A stretch of DNA of 64,000 nucleotides from Mactra quadrangularis (lineage: Eukaryota > Mollusca > Bivalvia > Venerida > Mactridae), in assembly GCA_025267735.1 (NCBI GenBank), contig CM046311.1:19001020-19065019 (forward strand), written 5' to 3'. Below the pieces are notes generated by a model. The model searched no databases. It was not told the origin of the DNA and saw only the letters and a list, made by a program, of their open reading frames with translations. The translations under genes and the position numbers were made by a program. Of the stretch, positions 11,280 to 22,563 are shown one piece after another. Position 1 is the stretch's first letter; every line of letters starts with the position of its first letter.

Positions 11280-12281
11280 CATTTAATCAAGTATTTCTAA
11301 AACAACTATCTAAGGTGAAAAAAAATGGCGCTACACTATGATCACGTGGTAGTGCTAGGTCAGACATACCACATGATGCATGTCGGTGCCCGGCTAAAGT
11401 GATTTCATACGAAAAATCACCATTGAGACATGACCCATTCAAGTAGTATTTGAAGACAAGATTACAGTTTTATCCGTATCGTGTCTTTAGTGCATGTAAA
11501 CATATACCGTTAATGTTATAGTGGAAATGAAAATCTGCGTATAAAGAATAGAAGATAGATTTAAAGCCACTATATGAAGATATATTCATTAACAGTAGGC
11601 TTGATAACTGTTTTACACCCATTAAGTTATCAGAAAATAATATGCATTAGAGACACAATAAATTGTTCAAATCATTCTGCTTTCTAAATTTAAGACCAAA
11701 TGTCCATTTCTTAAAAATATGGGATACTTTAAAAGAGCACACTATATTTATCTAAACGCTAATGTTCAACATACCTGATATAAAATACATTTGTAGTTTT
11801 AGAGCTTAATTATGTAATTCGGAGTTTTTATAATGAGACATCAACATCATTTTAAACATTCTGTGGTCAAAACTATTGTTTCAAATATTGACAACCAAAT
11901 TCCACTTTCGGTTTTAATCTACTATGCTCTGAAATGCAATAAATGACCTTAGCATATTAAAACAACATTTGCATTTATTTAAAAAATCTAATTCAATATA
12001 GGTGTTTGAAATAGATAAATGGCTATTTTCTCCAAAAACAGTGTTACTTTTGATAATAGTGTTTTAATAGGACCCAAAACATTTTTATATAGTCACCTAC
12101 ATTTTTAAAGTTTACATGTTTTAACTATATAACATCACTTAGATCTACATTTTGTATTAAATTATTTTAGCACACTTAAGCTAGATTGATGTGATTTTTA
12201 CGACATTTTTACGATCTGCGTAAGTGTATCAGACTTGCCAAAACATTCAGTGTTTTCAGCGCTTTGATTTCTTGCATTTAA
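11280..12281 (+). other. GPCR 3' UTR and intergenic
   Basis: An AATAAA at 11657-11662 is the best polyadenylation signal, giving a 3' UTR of about 400 bases. Beyond it no gene was seen. Confidence 0.45.
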
Positions 12282-12284
12282 TAA

Positions 12285-12643
12285 GGGACTTTAGTCAGTT
12301 ATTTCCCCTTGTATACTCTTTAAAAATGTAGGTCCTATTAGTTGGATTACTCGGATTTTACCGTTACACTTCAATGTCAATTTGCCAAAATTAATCATTA
12401 ATAACGTTTTTGTAAATCATTTAATTTGTTTGAAATTCAAGCTAAGTATTTTAGGGTAAAGAACTATCTAAATTTCATCACTTCTGTTAATATCTTCATG
12501 AACAAAAAAGATATTTGATGAAAAATTCTGTTATCCTTACATAGCAATTCAATGATAAAATCCGAGGAATCCAACTGTAAGGACCTACTTACCAGTTGGA
12601 TTGCTTCAGATTTTATCAGGGAAAGATAACTGACTAAAGTCCC
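12285..12643. mobile_element. PIF/Harbinger-like MITE, 359 bp
   Basis: Inverted ends GGGACTTTAGTCAG, flanked on both sides by TAA. A second copy of exactly the same length lies in opposite orientation at 56275-56633 with TTA on both sides. The 3-bp TWA duplication is typical of PIF/Harbinger. No transposase is present. Confidence 0.85.
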
Positions 12644-13084
12644 TAATTATACAGAAATTAAGTCTTGCACATTCCAATCATGATTGCCAACAATTAAAAT
12701 AGCTTTATGGTCATTAGTATAAAGTCACGAAACCTGTTTATAAGAGTATGTTCTGTAGCTCATGAATTGTGATGAGACAGTAACAATGTACTATTGGTAG
12801 CAATTTGCTCACTCAATTTGTGGCACATCGACATGACTGGAGGCCGTTATTTTTGAAATGCTACGGCGAAGGACCGACGTTTTTTTGTTTGTTTTGTTTT
12901 ACCATTGAATCAATTAAACTCAAAGAAACATGTGTGTTTAAGAAGAAAGTAATTGTATTTTCGTTATTTTATTTATTTATCTTTTTTCCGGAGGCCGTAA
13001 TATTGGTTTTGCTACCTAGAAGCCATACAGATCCGCCCCTAAAAGTAATACTATTTTTTTATTATTATATACATGTATATCTCT
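12644..13084. other. Intergenic, nothing recognised
   Basis: A 94-residue ORF (12805-13089) is Phe-rich from poly-T runs and is judged to be chance. Confidence 0.5.
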
Positions 13085-13390
13085 TTTAGTGCGTACAAAA
13101 TAACATTACATGTTTGAGTAAACATTAAAATAAACCTATCCATTTCAAAGGTAGGTCAGTATAGAAAATGAAGGTTGTAAAGTTTTTTAAAATGGTTGTT
13201 TTGTCGGATACCCCCCCTTAGTCAACCAATGCTTGTAAAGGTAGAACGCTTTACCATTACACCAACAGGACACTCATAAAATATATCAGAATTAATACTA
13301 TAGAATGTTAAATGTCATCATGAGCATCCTCTGTCGAAGATTAGTTCAATGTATTGCTTACATAAACAGTGCTTTTTTGTACGACCGGAA
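13085..13390 (+). repeat. Interspersed repeat N, about 300 bp
   Basis: It starts GTGCGTACAAAATAACA, contains CCATTTCAAAGGTAGG and CCATTACACCAACA, and ends TACATAAACAGTG...TTTTTTGTACGA. Other copies lie at 31930-32215 and, twice and head to head, at 61710-62135. Confidence 0.7.
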
Positions 13391-13949
13391 CATTTTCTGC
13401 GTTGATAAATAGATACGAGTGTTTAAGAAAAAGTTGGCGGTGTTTTTAAACTCTTGCAATACATGTAACGTGTTCCTATTTTTACAGAGTGTCACGTGGA
13501 GTCATTATATATATTTTTTTGATTTCAGTGAAAATTAACTTTTATTTTGTTATCATCGTAAATTTCCGTCAAAGTACATCACGTTCCCCATAAAACGCGA
13601 TGAACAGAAATATAATTGACATGCACGCAAAAGGTCACGTGATTTCTCCGTGTACATTAATAGTGTATCGTTAATTGTCAAATTAATTTTAATCACTGTA
13701 TAATTAAGTTTCAAAATCGATTGGTGTTCTCCCACTGGCCTTTGTTGACATGGTAAAGCTTAAGGCATTGTTAAATCGTGTCAGCATCCGTGTTTAGGTT
13801 CGTATTGCCTGAAGTATGGAGAGGATTGACTTAATCAAATATTCAGGGAAAGAAAATAACAATAAATCGAGACATTAATGTTTATTTGAACTTCGCTTAA
13901 AACTCAGAGGATGTTTTTATTGATGACCATCGCATTAAGTTGCAAGGCC
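13391..13949. other. Intergenic, nothing recognised
   Basis: No supported feature. Short ORFs on both strands look random. Confidence 0.5.
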
Positions 13950-14169
13950 AAGTTGTATCACACTTCCTGTTGCGCGCGCATGACTGAGAAAAAACGCGCT
14001 TACGGAAAACATGGCGGAATCGGAAGTGGGTGGAGTTTGGGTTAACCAACCAAAATGAGGGAATGGCGATCGAGCAAAGTTGAAATAAAAAGAAGCATAG
14101 ATGTGACAAACATCGACACAAATCTTTTTCTGTAGTCTCCAGTTGTGTCCAGGGTTTAAACGAGACAAG
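13950..14169 (+). promoter_or_regulatory. Possible TATA-less promoter and 5' UTR exon of gene A
   Basis: A locally GC-richer patch carries CACTTCCTG and CGGAAGTG (ETS-type cores in opposite orientation) and AACATGGCGG (YY1-like). This combination is common in TATA-less metazoan promoters. A weak donor (ACAAG|GTTTGT at 14169/14170) could end the first exon. This is inference from motif context only. Confidence 0.35.
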
Positions 14170-14823
14170 GTTTGTTTGTATATTTTAATTATTTTAATAA
14201 ATAATCAGTAGTTAGATTTCTTTACTTTAGCCAACTTCAGCCATTGAAGGTGTTGAAGTTTTTTCTCGAAATTGAATGTTCTTTATTTATTAAGCTCTAG
14301 GATCCGAATGTTTGAACATATAATTACTATAATTGGTTTTGTTACTTGAATTTAACTTTTAATTTTGAAGCTACAATTTCATAAAGTTAATAAATTTCAT
14401 ATTTTTAAATGACCATGCGCTACTAACCGATGTAGTTTTTATGCATAAAATTACCATCTTTTACTGTTGTATTACAATTTTCACTGTCATTAACATTATC
14501 AAAACGCTGCTTTACTGCTTTTAAAATATTTCTTAACAATTTTGAGAGTTTGAATTAATGGACTGCAATTTAGTTTAACTATTTGGACGAGCAGCTTTAA
14601 ACTGAAAAATGTTGAACTTCGGAGTAAAGTTCTGTAGTGAAATTATTTGAAACAAGTTACAAGTAGCTTAAAAACTGCAAATTTTGATATTCAGCGTAAT
14701 ACACGGTAGCAAAGCTAGTTGATATATTTCAATGACAAGCTTTATATTAGTGCTTTTCATTGAAGTATTGTCTTTAAAAATGTATTTTATTATTTTACTT
14801 TGTTTTCATTTGCAAGGTCCACC

Positions 14824-14989
14824 ATGAAGGTCGCTACTATGAGCATGTTGTCTATCGTTTGTCTGGTTGGAATCATCCTTGGCGTCCAGGCTAACTACGG
14901 TGGTGGTTACAGCTATATGCCAGTACCTTACGGTGGCTATGGCGGTGGATACGGTGGCAACACTGGAGGTTTCGGAAACGGAGGATTCC
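14824..14989 (+). CDS. Gene A, signal-peptide and Gly/Tyr-rich exon
   Basis: Shared N-terminal exon of gene A: 55 codons plus one base. The ATG sits in CCACCATGAAGG, a good start context, and the frame upstream has no nearer ATG. Residues 1-23 form a signal peptide (Lys 2, hydrophobic core, predicted cleavage after VQA). The mature part begins NYGGGYSYM and is almost all Gly, Tyr, Pro and Asn. The exon ends TTCC|GTAAGT, a strong phase 1 donor, leaving one C. Any of four downstream exons (16123, 16315, 16480, 16837) restores the frame with Leu and adds a membrane helix and tail. Products would be 85-88 residues: a small secreted-side stretch, one helix, one tail. Function is unknown; the composition recalls shell-matrix and other Gly/Tyr-rich secreted proteins of molluscs, but the helix does not fit those. 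Reading through the donor gives a truncated 63-residue form. Confidence 0.75.
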
Positions 14990-15079
14990 GTAAGTTTGTC
15001 TTTTATACTTAACCTAATTGTATTAGAGGTATAATACGGCACTTGTATTCCCTTGGATTCAAGCTAGTTTTTAATGGCA

Positions 15080-15140
15080 ACGTGGTAGATAGTCCGCTTA
15101 AGACTCGAGAGGTCGTGGGTTCGAATCTCAGTTTGCAACA
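15080..15140 (+). repeat. tRNA-like SINE head fragment
   Basis: GTGGTAGATAGTCCGCTTAAG...GGGTTCGAATCTC resembles a degenerate A box and a good B box (GGTTCGAATCT). It lies in the intron of gene A and is not a functional tRNA gene: no acceptor stem pairs. Confidence 0.45.
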
Positions 15141-16122
15141 AGGATTTTTATTAGATTACATTATTAACATGAGAAAATAAGATTTCTATATTCGTTTTCT
15201 AAATACAATGTGAGATTAATTAGAAGTGTTTTTACTGGTAAAACGCCTGGAAAATACGTTGCAATGTAAAAATATTCAGCTCCGCGTTGATTCAAATCAG
15301 ATGTAAATGCTTACTTGTTGCATCCTTGAGCAAGAAACTTCATCCTACGAGCTTAGTACTGGGGACCAGGAAGTGGACTTAGGGGTAATTAATCTACTTT
15401 ATAAAAACTTGATTCACAATCGTGCTAAACTAAATTATTTAAACAAACTTATTATTCGAATCTTGTAAACGTTTAAAATATTATTTTATAGTTAAGAGAT
15501 TTAGTCATAAAGATTAATGAACATTTATAATTATAGAGTATGTTTTCTAACGTATTATTTAAATATTTTTAAGTTAAATAATTAAATCTTAATAATATGT
15601 TGCTTCTTTAAGATACATTGTCATTATATTTATATTGTTTATGCTATGACATGGAAACAAATTCTCTTCTTTAAGGCGAGTCTAATCAAAAGAACTGAGC
15701 ATGCGCATTTGAAAACAATTAAATTACCCTTAAATTAGAGAATTCGTATCCATGCCAACTTGTTATTATTCATGAACCTGGTCGCCGTTTTATTCCCACT
15801 CTGAGATATCGAGTTATATTATTCTGATCCATCGCTTATGTTAAAAGACCAAATTTAGACCAAAACCCATTAGTTGATGATTAAAGCGTCTGATTTTGAT
15901 AGAGCATAATAATTAACTATTTCAAGCAGGGAGAAGCTAGTTTCATAAATTCTATATGCAATAGGATAAGAAGTCCAATCCTTGCCAATGAATTATAAAT
16001 GTTACTTAGGTTGAAATAAAGCTCATTGATAGACACCTTTGAGTGAATTTACGACCTGTGGTTTCTCAATAAATAACCGATTCCCTTTTCCCGCCAAAAA
16101 CTTTGTTTGCCTTCTGTTACAG
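15141..16122 (+). other. Gene A intron
   Basis: AT-rich intron between the signal-peptide exon and the first helix exon. No further coding exon was recognised. Confidence 0.5.
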
Positions 16123-16223
16123 TTGCTCTGATTGGTTTCCTGTTCATATTTATGCTCCTGTTCAGTGGATCATTTAATACGTCATCTAGTGGGTCCAGCC
16201 AAGTTAGCGTAATATCTGGATAA
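16123..16223 (+). CDS. Gene A alternative helix-and-tail exon a
   Basis: Follows the acceptor TTCTGTTACAG. With the C carried from the shared exon it reads L-ALIGFLFIFMLLF, a 13-residue hydrophobic run, then a polar tail (SGSFNTSSSGSS...SVISG) and TAA. The tail holds the sequon NTS. Phase and first residues match the other three gene A exons. AAG|GTTAAT downstream (about 16259) could serve as a donor to a shared 3' exon. Confidence 0.75.
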
Positions 16224-16314
16224 AAAACCGTTGCCATGGTTTCCGGAGTATTTACAAGGTTAATATTGCAAAATAAAAAAGATAAAAACTAAAATTGCTA
16301 AAAATTATTTACAG

Positions 16315-16409
16315 TGGCATTAATTGGTTTCATCTTCATTATCATGTTGTTGTTTGGCGGAGTATTCAATACCACTTCAACTCCTGATATTGTCATTGTT
16401 GACGGATAA
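16315..16409 (+). CDS. Gene A alternative helix-and-tail exon b
   Basis: Acceptor ATTATTTACAG. Reads L-ALIGFIFIIMLLFGGVFNT, then TSTPDIVIVDG and TAA. The tail has sequon NTT. It is clearly homologous to exons a and c over the helix but has a different, acidic tail end. CAAG|GTTACT lies shortly after the stop. Confidence 0.75.
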
Positions 16410-16479
16410 AGAAAAAGAAGGGGGATAACCCGGCAAGGTTACTATCACTAACATTATGTTATTGTCATTATTGTTACAG

Positions 16480-16580
16480 TGGCATTGATCGGCTTCCTGT
16501 TCATATTTATGCTGTTGTTCAGTGGTGCTTTCAATACCTCAAGCTCTCTTACAGATGACGTGGTTTTTATTCAAGGATAA
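16480..16580 (+). CDS. Gene A alternative helix-and-tail exon c
   Basis: Acceptor TTATTGTTACAG. Reads L-ALIGFLFIFMLLFSGAFNT, then SSSLTDDVVFIQG and TAA. The helix is identical in protein sequence to exon a, showing recent duplication, while the last 13 residues differ. Sequon NTS. TATAG|GTACAT follows the stop. Confidence 0.75.
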
Positions 16581-16836
16581 ATATAGGTACATAGGAAATT
16601 TGACATTTTATCAAAAATAGTTTCCAGTTTTCGCGACCCACTCCATTTACCCTCCCCATCCTCTCTCTCATTCCAAAATTTAAAAAAAGAACATGGCGAC
16701 ATAGTTTTAGGAAATAGGAAATAGGAAAAATAAGTTGGACTGGCACTTAGACTTAGTAAGTCAGAAATTTCCAAGCCTTCTTTGACCAGTCAACCCGACA
16801 ATGGTAGACTAACAATTATCCTTTATGTAATTTCAG

Positions 16837-16928
16837 TGGTTTTGATCGGAGCCCTATTTCTGCTAATGTTTTTGTTCAACAACTCGTCATCAACAAACAA
16901 TTCAATTGGATTGGCCGTTTCTAGATAA
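16837..16928 (+). CDS. Gene A alternative helix-and-tail exon d
   Basis: Acceptor TATGTAATTTCAG. Reads L-VLIGALFLLMFLFNNSSS, then TNNSIGLAVSR and TAA. Two sequons (NSS, NNS... with NSI). It is the most diverged of the four, yet keeps phase, the LIG start and the FLF end. CAAG|GTTAAG follows the stop. Confidence 0.72.
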
Positions 16929-16969
16929 GAACGGAAATCGCTTCAAGGTTAAGAAATAATTCTGTCAAT

Positions 16970-17062
16970 ATTCCATTCTAAAAATAGCATTAATTCCATT
17001 CTAAATATAGCGTTATTTCTATTCTAAAAATAGCATCAATTCCATTCTAAAAATAGCATCAA
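16970..17062. repeat. Short tandem repeat, about 4 units
   Basis: Four diverged copies of a unit like TTCCATTCTAAAAATAGCAT, 22-24 bp each, directly after the last gene A helix exon. Confidence 0.8.
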
Positions 17063-17497
17063 TATTGCTTTGCAACCAATCACTGCCACTGAAATTATTT
17101 TGTCCTTAGCTTCCAAATTTGAAATATCGTCATTTTAAGAATAATGTGATACATGAAAATTTAATGCCACTGTTCAATTTGACGCTTTTATTTCTTTTCT
17201 ATTTGACTTTTTTATTTATCTTTTTTATTTCTATTGAATTTCTTAATTTTAAATATTTGTAATTTGAATTATTTTAAAGATAATAATTACCTTTGCTTAA
17301 TTTGTTTTCATAGTTAATGTTTAACATTAAATAAAATTTTACTATACTCTTCATTTTAAAGTATTATTCAGCCTACTTTTGATAATTCAATTTTAATTGT
17401 AAGAATAAACATAAATATTTACATAAAATGTTTTATTTAGAATGTTGATGTCACATGCTGACGTCATTAATGACGCATTTTTTTCAACTATTTGTAG

Positions 17498-17620
17498 GTG
17501 TATCTAATTCATTTAACAACACGAGGACACAGTGAATATTTTCATCAACTAGCTGAGAGGTCGCCATGTTTTGTCTTTATATAGTATTTGTTTGTAAAAT
17601 AAAATATACCCTGTTGAAAA
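17498..17620 (+). other. Possible shared 3' exon of gene A
   Basis: A 3' splice site (CAACTATTTGTAG) is followed about 100 bases later by AATAAA (17598-17603). Genes B, C and D also appear to have a separate 3' exon. Earlier AATAAA at 17330-17335 is an alternative end if the last helix exon is terminal. Confidence 0.4.
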
Positions 17621-18162
17621 AATACGATTTGTGTTTTATTTTCTTATTATTTTTTGTGATACCCACATAAGGGTTAAAATAACTTGTCCAAGAGGGGAAA
17701 AACAGTGCTCCTTTCCACAAAAATTCTTACGAAAAAAGTTATCGTAGGTCAATTTTCATAATTTTGTAGTTTAAAGTCAGAAGGATAATAAAATAACTAC
17801 GATTTGATATACACAAGATATACAAGAATCTACATAATTCAATAGTAGAGCCTATTTAGAATTGATTGACCAAATTATGACCGTATCATTAATGGTTGTT
17901 TTCGGTTTTGACTTACGATGATTTTTATCGTAAGATTTTTGTGAAAAGTGCCACAGTGCCACAGACATGAAAGCGCACCCAGTCTTGATTCATAGTTGTA
18001 CAGTTTATCTCTACACGAAGCACATTGCATATATGAATAGAGGTATATATAATTACAATATGCATGTACACTAAATATTTTCGATGGATAAGTTAAATGC
18101 AAAACTAGTCTAACTACATGTAAATAAAGAAGAATGTACGTTAGTTTTGCACTAAACCATTA
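17621..18162. other. Intergenic, nothing recognised
   Basis: No gene or shared repeat seen. Confidence 0.5.
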
Positions 18163-18338
18163 CAGTATAACCTCTGCAGAGCGGTCCTTTACAGAACAAA
18201 TCCTCTGCTGAGCAACAGCTTTTGATATTGACCTTTGGCGTTATTTTAATTGAATATAACCTCTGCATAGCAACGACCTCTACACAGCAACATACTTTAG
18301 TTTTTCCCAGTGGGTGTTGTTCACGAGAGGTTGTACTG
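18163..18338. mobile_element. pogo-like MITE, 176 bp
   Basis: Starts CAGTATAACCTCTGC, ends GAGAGGTTGTACTG, with TA on both sides (18161-18162, 18339-18340). A second copy of equal length, inverted, lies at 27453-27628. Ends of the CAGTNNAACCTCT type and TA duplications are typical of pogo/Tigger elements. Confidence 0.82.
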
Positions 18339-18472
18339 TAGTATGGTACCAGCTAGGTTGCACATGTTGGTTTTATATATAATATCATTTTACGTAGATA
18401 CCGCCTAATACTATTCACTCTTGATTTTACTCGAGGACATCATCAGGCGGCTTCTACCTACGGTTTGAAACC

Positions 18473-18668
18473 GAGGGCTGTACGAAACACTATTGTAGGC
18501 CTAACTTTTATTTTCAACTGGAGTTACAATAGTCCTCTATGTAAAACCCTCCGTAACTTATTTTTTGTTTTGGACATTGATTCTGTTACGTAATATCCAA
18601 ATGTGAAACGAGTTACGGCGGGTCTTATATATAGGACTAGAGTTACAATAGTGTTTTGTTTAGCCCTC
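18473..18668. mobile_element. TIR MITE, about 196 bp
   Basis: The left end GAGGGCTGTACGAAACACTA and a right end ending in TAGCCCTC are inverted copies with few mismatches and keep ACACTATTGTA in common. GAAAC is found beside both ends (one base offset on the left), a possible 5-bp duplication. Confidence 0.6.
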
Positions 18669-19120
18669 GAAACATAGTACATGTAGATAAGACACTTCCG
18701 TAAAATAAGCTATCGCCGAGGTGTTCCGAAAGGAATTGTGAAAGAAAGTTGGTAATGAAGGTAATTACATTTACATGTTAAAGTGTTTTATCCGAACAGA
18801 ACAGAACAGAATAATTTATTATAGCCCCATTACTAAATCGAATGCTGATAATTATTGAGCATCATTCTTCGGCTTCAAACTTATGCAAGCGTTAAAAAAA
18901 TATGTAAAACCTATCACAAGTGCAAAAAGCACTTGCATTTTCTCCAGAATTAACGATATTATCATTTTGTTTACATGATCACAATAAACAATACACATTT
19001 TAATGATATAATATATATCTCAAGACTGCCAATCATGGAGAGGAAGACTTCGCTCCAGACGAGACAGACAGGCCTCACCATTGCCAAAGCAATAATCAAT
19101 GGCCTGTTTAAACTACACTG

Positions 19121-19155
19121 GATGATGATGATGGTGGTGGTGATGATGATGATGA
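19121..19155. repeat. GAT/GTG microsatellite
   Basis: Interrupted (GAT)n with GGT triplets, about 35 bp. Confidence 0.85.
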
Positions 19156-19272
19156 TAAATATGTATACATGTACATAATAATGTATCTATACCCACACAT
19201 GTATGTATAATAACATCATAATTTTACCCATACATGGTTTTTGCAAGAGCATGCTAATACAACGTATACGTA

Positions 19273-19410
19273 GGCCGCGGCCGTGGTGTAGTGATTAGCA
19301 TGTCTGACTTCGAATCCGGAGATCGCGGGTTCGAGCCCGGTCGCGGTAGGTCATACCCTATACATGAGTTGTCGGCCTCGTGGTAGGGTAAGTTAGTACT
19401 GGTATACATA
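19273..19410 (+). repeat. tRNA-derived SINE, type 4
   Basis: tRNA-like head with A box GTGGTGTAGTGATTAGCATG and B box GGGTTCGAGCCC, then GTCATACCCTATACATGAG. The reverse copy at 54490-54702 has the same head and body. Confidence 0.75.
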
Positions 19411-19789
19411 AAATATTTGGAAATGCTGATTTAATGACACATGATAGTGTAAGTAGGAGAATGAACAATATTTAGCATTAACTATCATTATTGAATGAGT
19501 AATTTCTAAGAACAGAACAGAACAAACCTTTATTTTTCAAATCATGATACATGATACATGAGAAATATTATAAACAGAAATACATGTACAAAAAGAGATT
19601 GAAATTACATGCATATACCAAATGTAAAATGGATTTATATTGTTGTATAGGGAGACAGTGCTTCTTTAATAAAAATTGACAATTGGATAAATTCTACTCT
19701 ATCGCCTGAATTAACAAGCTGGATATACTTGTAAACAGATGGTCATTTATCACTTACATTATACAGGGCATCTTAAGACTACTTACAAG

Positions 19790-20640
19790 GTATCGATTAG
19801 GCTATGCCAAATTGGAATTCCGTTAAGCGTCAACTCAAGTTTGACAAACCTAGGTACCTATTCACAAAAAACTCACAAACCGAAAACAAAAAAACAAATA
19901 TTTTACATATTCAATATTTCAATCACTTTCGATTCTCAAAAAAAGCGTCCATGACTCTGGTCGTTCCAAACCACCACATCGATCTTTTTTCGTACAAGAA
20001 GGGAAATAATGTAAGGTTACAAGAGCTGTTTATGTTTTGCTGAGGGGGGTTGTGATTACACTGTTGTTGTTTTTTTCCGTTTGTCTTTGTGAGAAGACGA
20101 ACAACCTGCATAAGTCGTACATAAGGCAACACGATCATGGCGCATGGTCATGTCAACCCTTTCATAGTAAAAACATTTAGTAAAATTCAACACCACTTTT
20201 TTATATTTACTTTGGCTCTATATTAAAAATTCCTTTTGTCATGTTTCACTCAAAGAGTCATTTTGGATAATTCAAGCAAAATGATTCTTTGAGCGAATCA
20301 AGACAAAATCATATAAGGACAAAGTTAATTTAAAAAAGTGGTGTTGCCTAAAATCAAGTTGCCTGTAGTGGTGTTTAATTTTACTAAATGTTTATACTTA
20401 GATATATAGAGGAGAAGACCGGGTAGCGCGACATGATCGTGCGACCTTATGCACGACTCATGCAGGTTGTTCGTCTTCTCCCGAAGACAAACGAAAACCA
20501 ACAGCGTAAGCACAACCCCCAGCAAAACATCGACAGCTCTGGTAACCATGCCTTATTTCCCTTCTCTACAAGAGAGAGGATTGGCGTGGTGTTTTGGAAC
20601 GACCTGAGCAGTAAAATGCTTCACCAAAAGATGGCTAACG
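19790..20640. repeat. Long imperfect inverted repeat
   Basis: The left arm (about 19955-20200) and right arm (about 20335-20610) are reverse complements with indels. Examples are GACGAACAACCTGCATAAG against CATGCAGGTTGTTCGTC, and CTCTGGTCGTTCCAAACCAC against GTGTTTTGGAACGACCTGAG. Short ORFs in both arms (to 20043 and 20648) are by-products. A direct copy of the left flank (CCAAATTGGAATT...CCTAGGTACCTATTCAC) recurs at 21085-21170. Confidence 0.72.
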
Positions 20641-21534
20641 CTTGGTAGTGTGTATGACTGAACGTCAATAGTACAATCCTTCATTGCGTAGTGTCATGTT
20701 TTGTATTACAGATAAAAAACTATTCAATGGTTTACGAACTTTTTAGATTACCATGTCTATTAAATTCAATTTGACTTTAATACAAGTAACTTTAAGATGG
20801 TATGTTCATTGTTAATAATTTTACAAGTCACACACGTTTTATGTCAATTAAGGACTTAAATAACTCATTAGATCAATATTTCAAAATTAATATACCCTTT
20901 TCCCTCTTGTATTGTATGCAGAATATTTGGAAGATATTATATTTATGCCCTTAGGGCATTAAATCAAAATATATACAAAAGAGTATCTACTCGTATTAAT
21001 ATATGAAAGGGAGACAATCTAGTCTATGATAATAAACACCACGGTTGCTTCCCGTGGCATTTGAATGAGGTTTCCATGTATATGATAAGACCATGCCAAA
21101 TTGGAATTTTGTAAAGGGTCAACTTAAGTTTGACAAACCTAGGTACCTATTCACAAAAACACACAAATTGAAAACGAAAACACATGTCCATTCTAGCTAG
21201 TATTCACACAAATAAGTACTTGGTCGTACATGAATGTTTATGACGTTAATGTGAGATCAAAGTAATTCTATAAATAAGTATAATTATACAACAGACAAAT
21301 ACACAGGTACATTTTCATTTTTCAATTACACAGAAACAAGAAACTAGCAATATTTCCTGAGAAAAATCAGTAATCGAATCCCGGAACAACAGAATTATTC
21401 AAGGAAAAATTCACCAACAATTTTGTGTTGTTTGTTTTAGATTGAGGCGCTAAAACATACGCGCACGCGGACGCTTAACAAAATACCGGTATGGCGTGGC
21501 CTTATGTAAGATTGAACAAGAGTATTGAAAGTTG
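20641..21534. other. Intergenic with one direct repeat copy
   Basis: Apart from the 21085-21170 copy of the segment at 19797-19880, nothing was recognised. Confidence 0.5.
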
Positions 21535-21627
21535 CACAGGCGGTCGACACGGTACTTAATCAAAAACACTGTATATTACATGTATATGTAGTGTTTTTTT
21601 TATTATGGACCGTGCCAGTCGCCTGTG
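21535..21627. mobile_element. Palindromic MITE, CACAGGCGG family, 93 bp
   Basis: CACAGGCGGTCGACACGGTA at the left opposes ACCGTGCCAGTCGCCTGTG at the right. The flanks GAAAGTTG and GAAATTTG are an 8-bp duplication with one mismatch. Related palindromes occur at 47790-47945. Confidence 0.75.
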
Positions 21628-22490
21628 GAAATTTGGGTAGGAGCACACAGTTTTTTTATATTGAAAGTACATGTATAGCTATAATTTTTACACGGTAATG
21701 TATACGGGACCGATTTTCTATTGTGTTTAATGACAAAAAATAATATGTGTGCATATTTAACGAGTGGGAGGACTCTGGTGCCAGTGTTTTGAAATTATTC
21801 TAACAACGCCATTCAAAAATTCAGAAATATTACTTAGTAGGCGAAATGAGTATAATATTGTATTTCGCTTGTTCATTATCTATTAAATGCATTTCGTCTT
21901 TCGTGTGCCCGGTTTATGCTTAAGATGCTCTAAAATGATAAAAACACTAATTTTTAGAAGAAAATTGGCGACGATTTGGAACTCTGGAAATTTGCAAAAA
22001 ATATTGACTCCCAACCAAAAGTAGTTCGTATGTGTGAAGCAATCAGGTTAAAGGTTATAATGCGGAAGTACAATGCAGGTAAATGGTGTTTATTGATCAG
22101 GAAACCAATACTTGCGTTTATGGTTATTAATATTTATGCTACTGTTAGAATTTGTTTAACAGTCGGCGTAAAATGAAATATAATGCTTATCAAAGCTACA
22201 AAATCAATCAAACTTCGCACAAGGCATGTCTTAGCAACCATAAATCAAAAATAACGATACACAATAAAACTACGAACATGAGCTATAAAAATTTCTTAAA
22301 ATTTGTAATTAAAAATATTAAAATTTCATAGCCATATGTTGCTATGGAAACGAAACTGGTTCCTGGCTCACCTTTTTTATCGGGGAACCAACCAAAAATG
22401 CCAACCGGAAAACAACGAACTTTTATTGACCAGATTTTCGCGTTCGGCGTACCAAAGGGAAGTCCGAGCGAAATGTTAAATTTTATAGCA
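21628..22490. other. Upstream region of gene B
   Basis: Contains a right half of the hAT-like MITE ending at 21793. A 101-residue minus-strand ORF (22283-22588) overlaps the putative gene B promoter and has no recognisable features; treated as chance. Confidence 0.4.
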
Positions 22491-22491
22491 G

Positions 22492-22563
22492 TATAAAAGT
22501 TAAAGCATGGAGGTAAATAGCCAACCAGTCCAGTAGCCGTGGATTTCGTCGCTGGTTCACACC
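22492..22563 (+). promoter_or_regulatory. TATA box and non-coding first exon of gene B
   Basis: TATAAAAG at 22492-22499 is followed at the right distance by a likely start region (about 22522-22528) and then by a strong donor, CACACC|GTAAGT (22563/22564). The intron would end at the acceptor ACATTTTCAG just before the gene B start codon. Confidence 0.55.

Noticed and set aside
13897..14168. Two overlapping minus-strand ORFs
   Set aside because: They are antisense to the probable gene A promoter patch and show no features.
20433..20648. Reverse-transcriptase remnant in a 71-residue ORF
   Set aside because: A few residues (FWNDL) are suggestive, but the frame lies in the right arm of a long inverted repeat and no RT motif is present.
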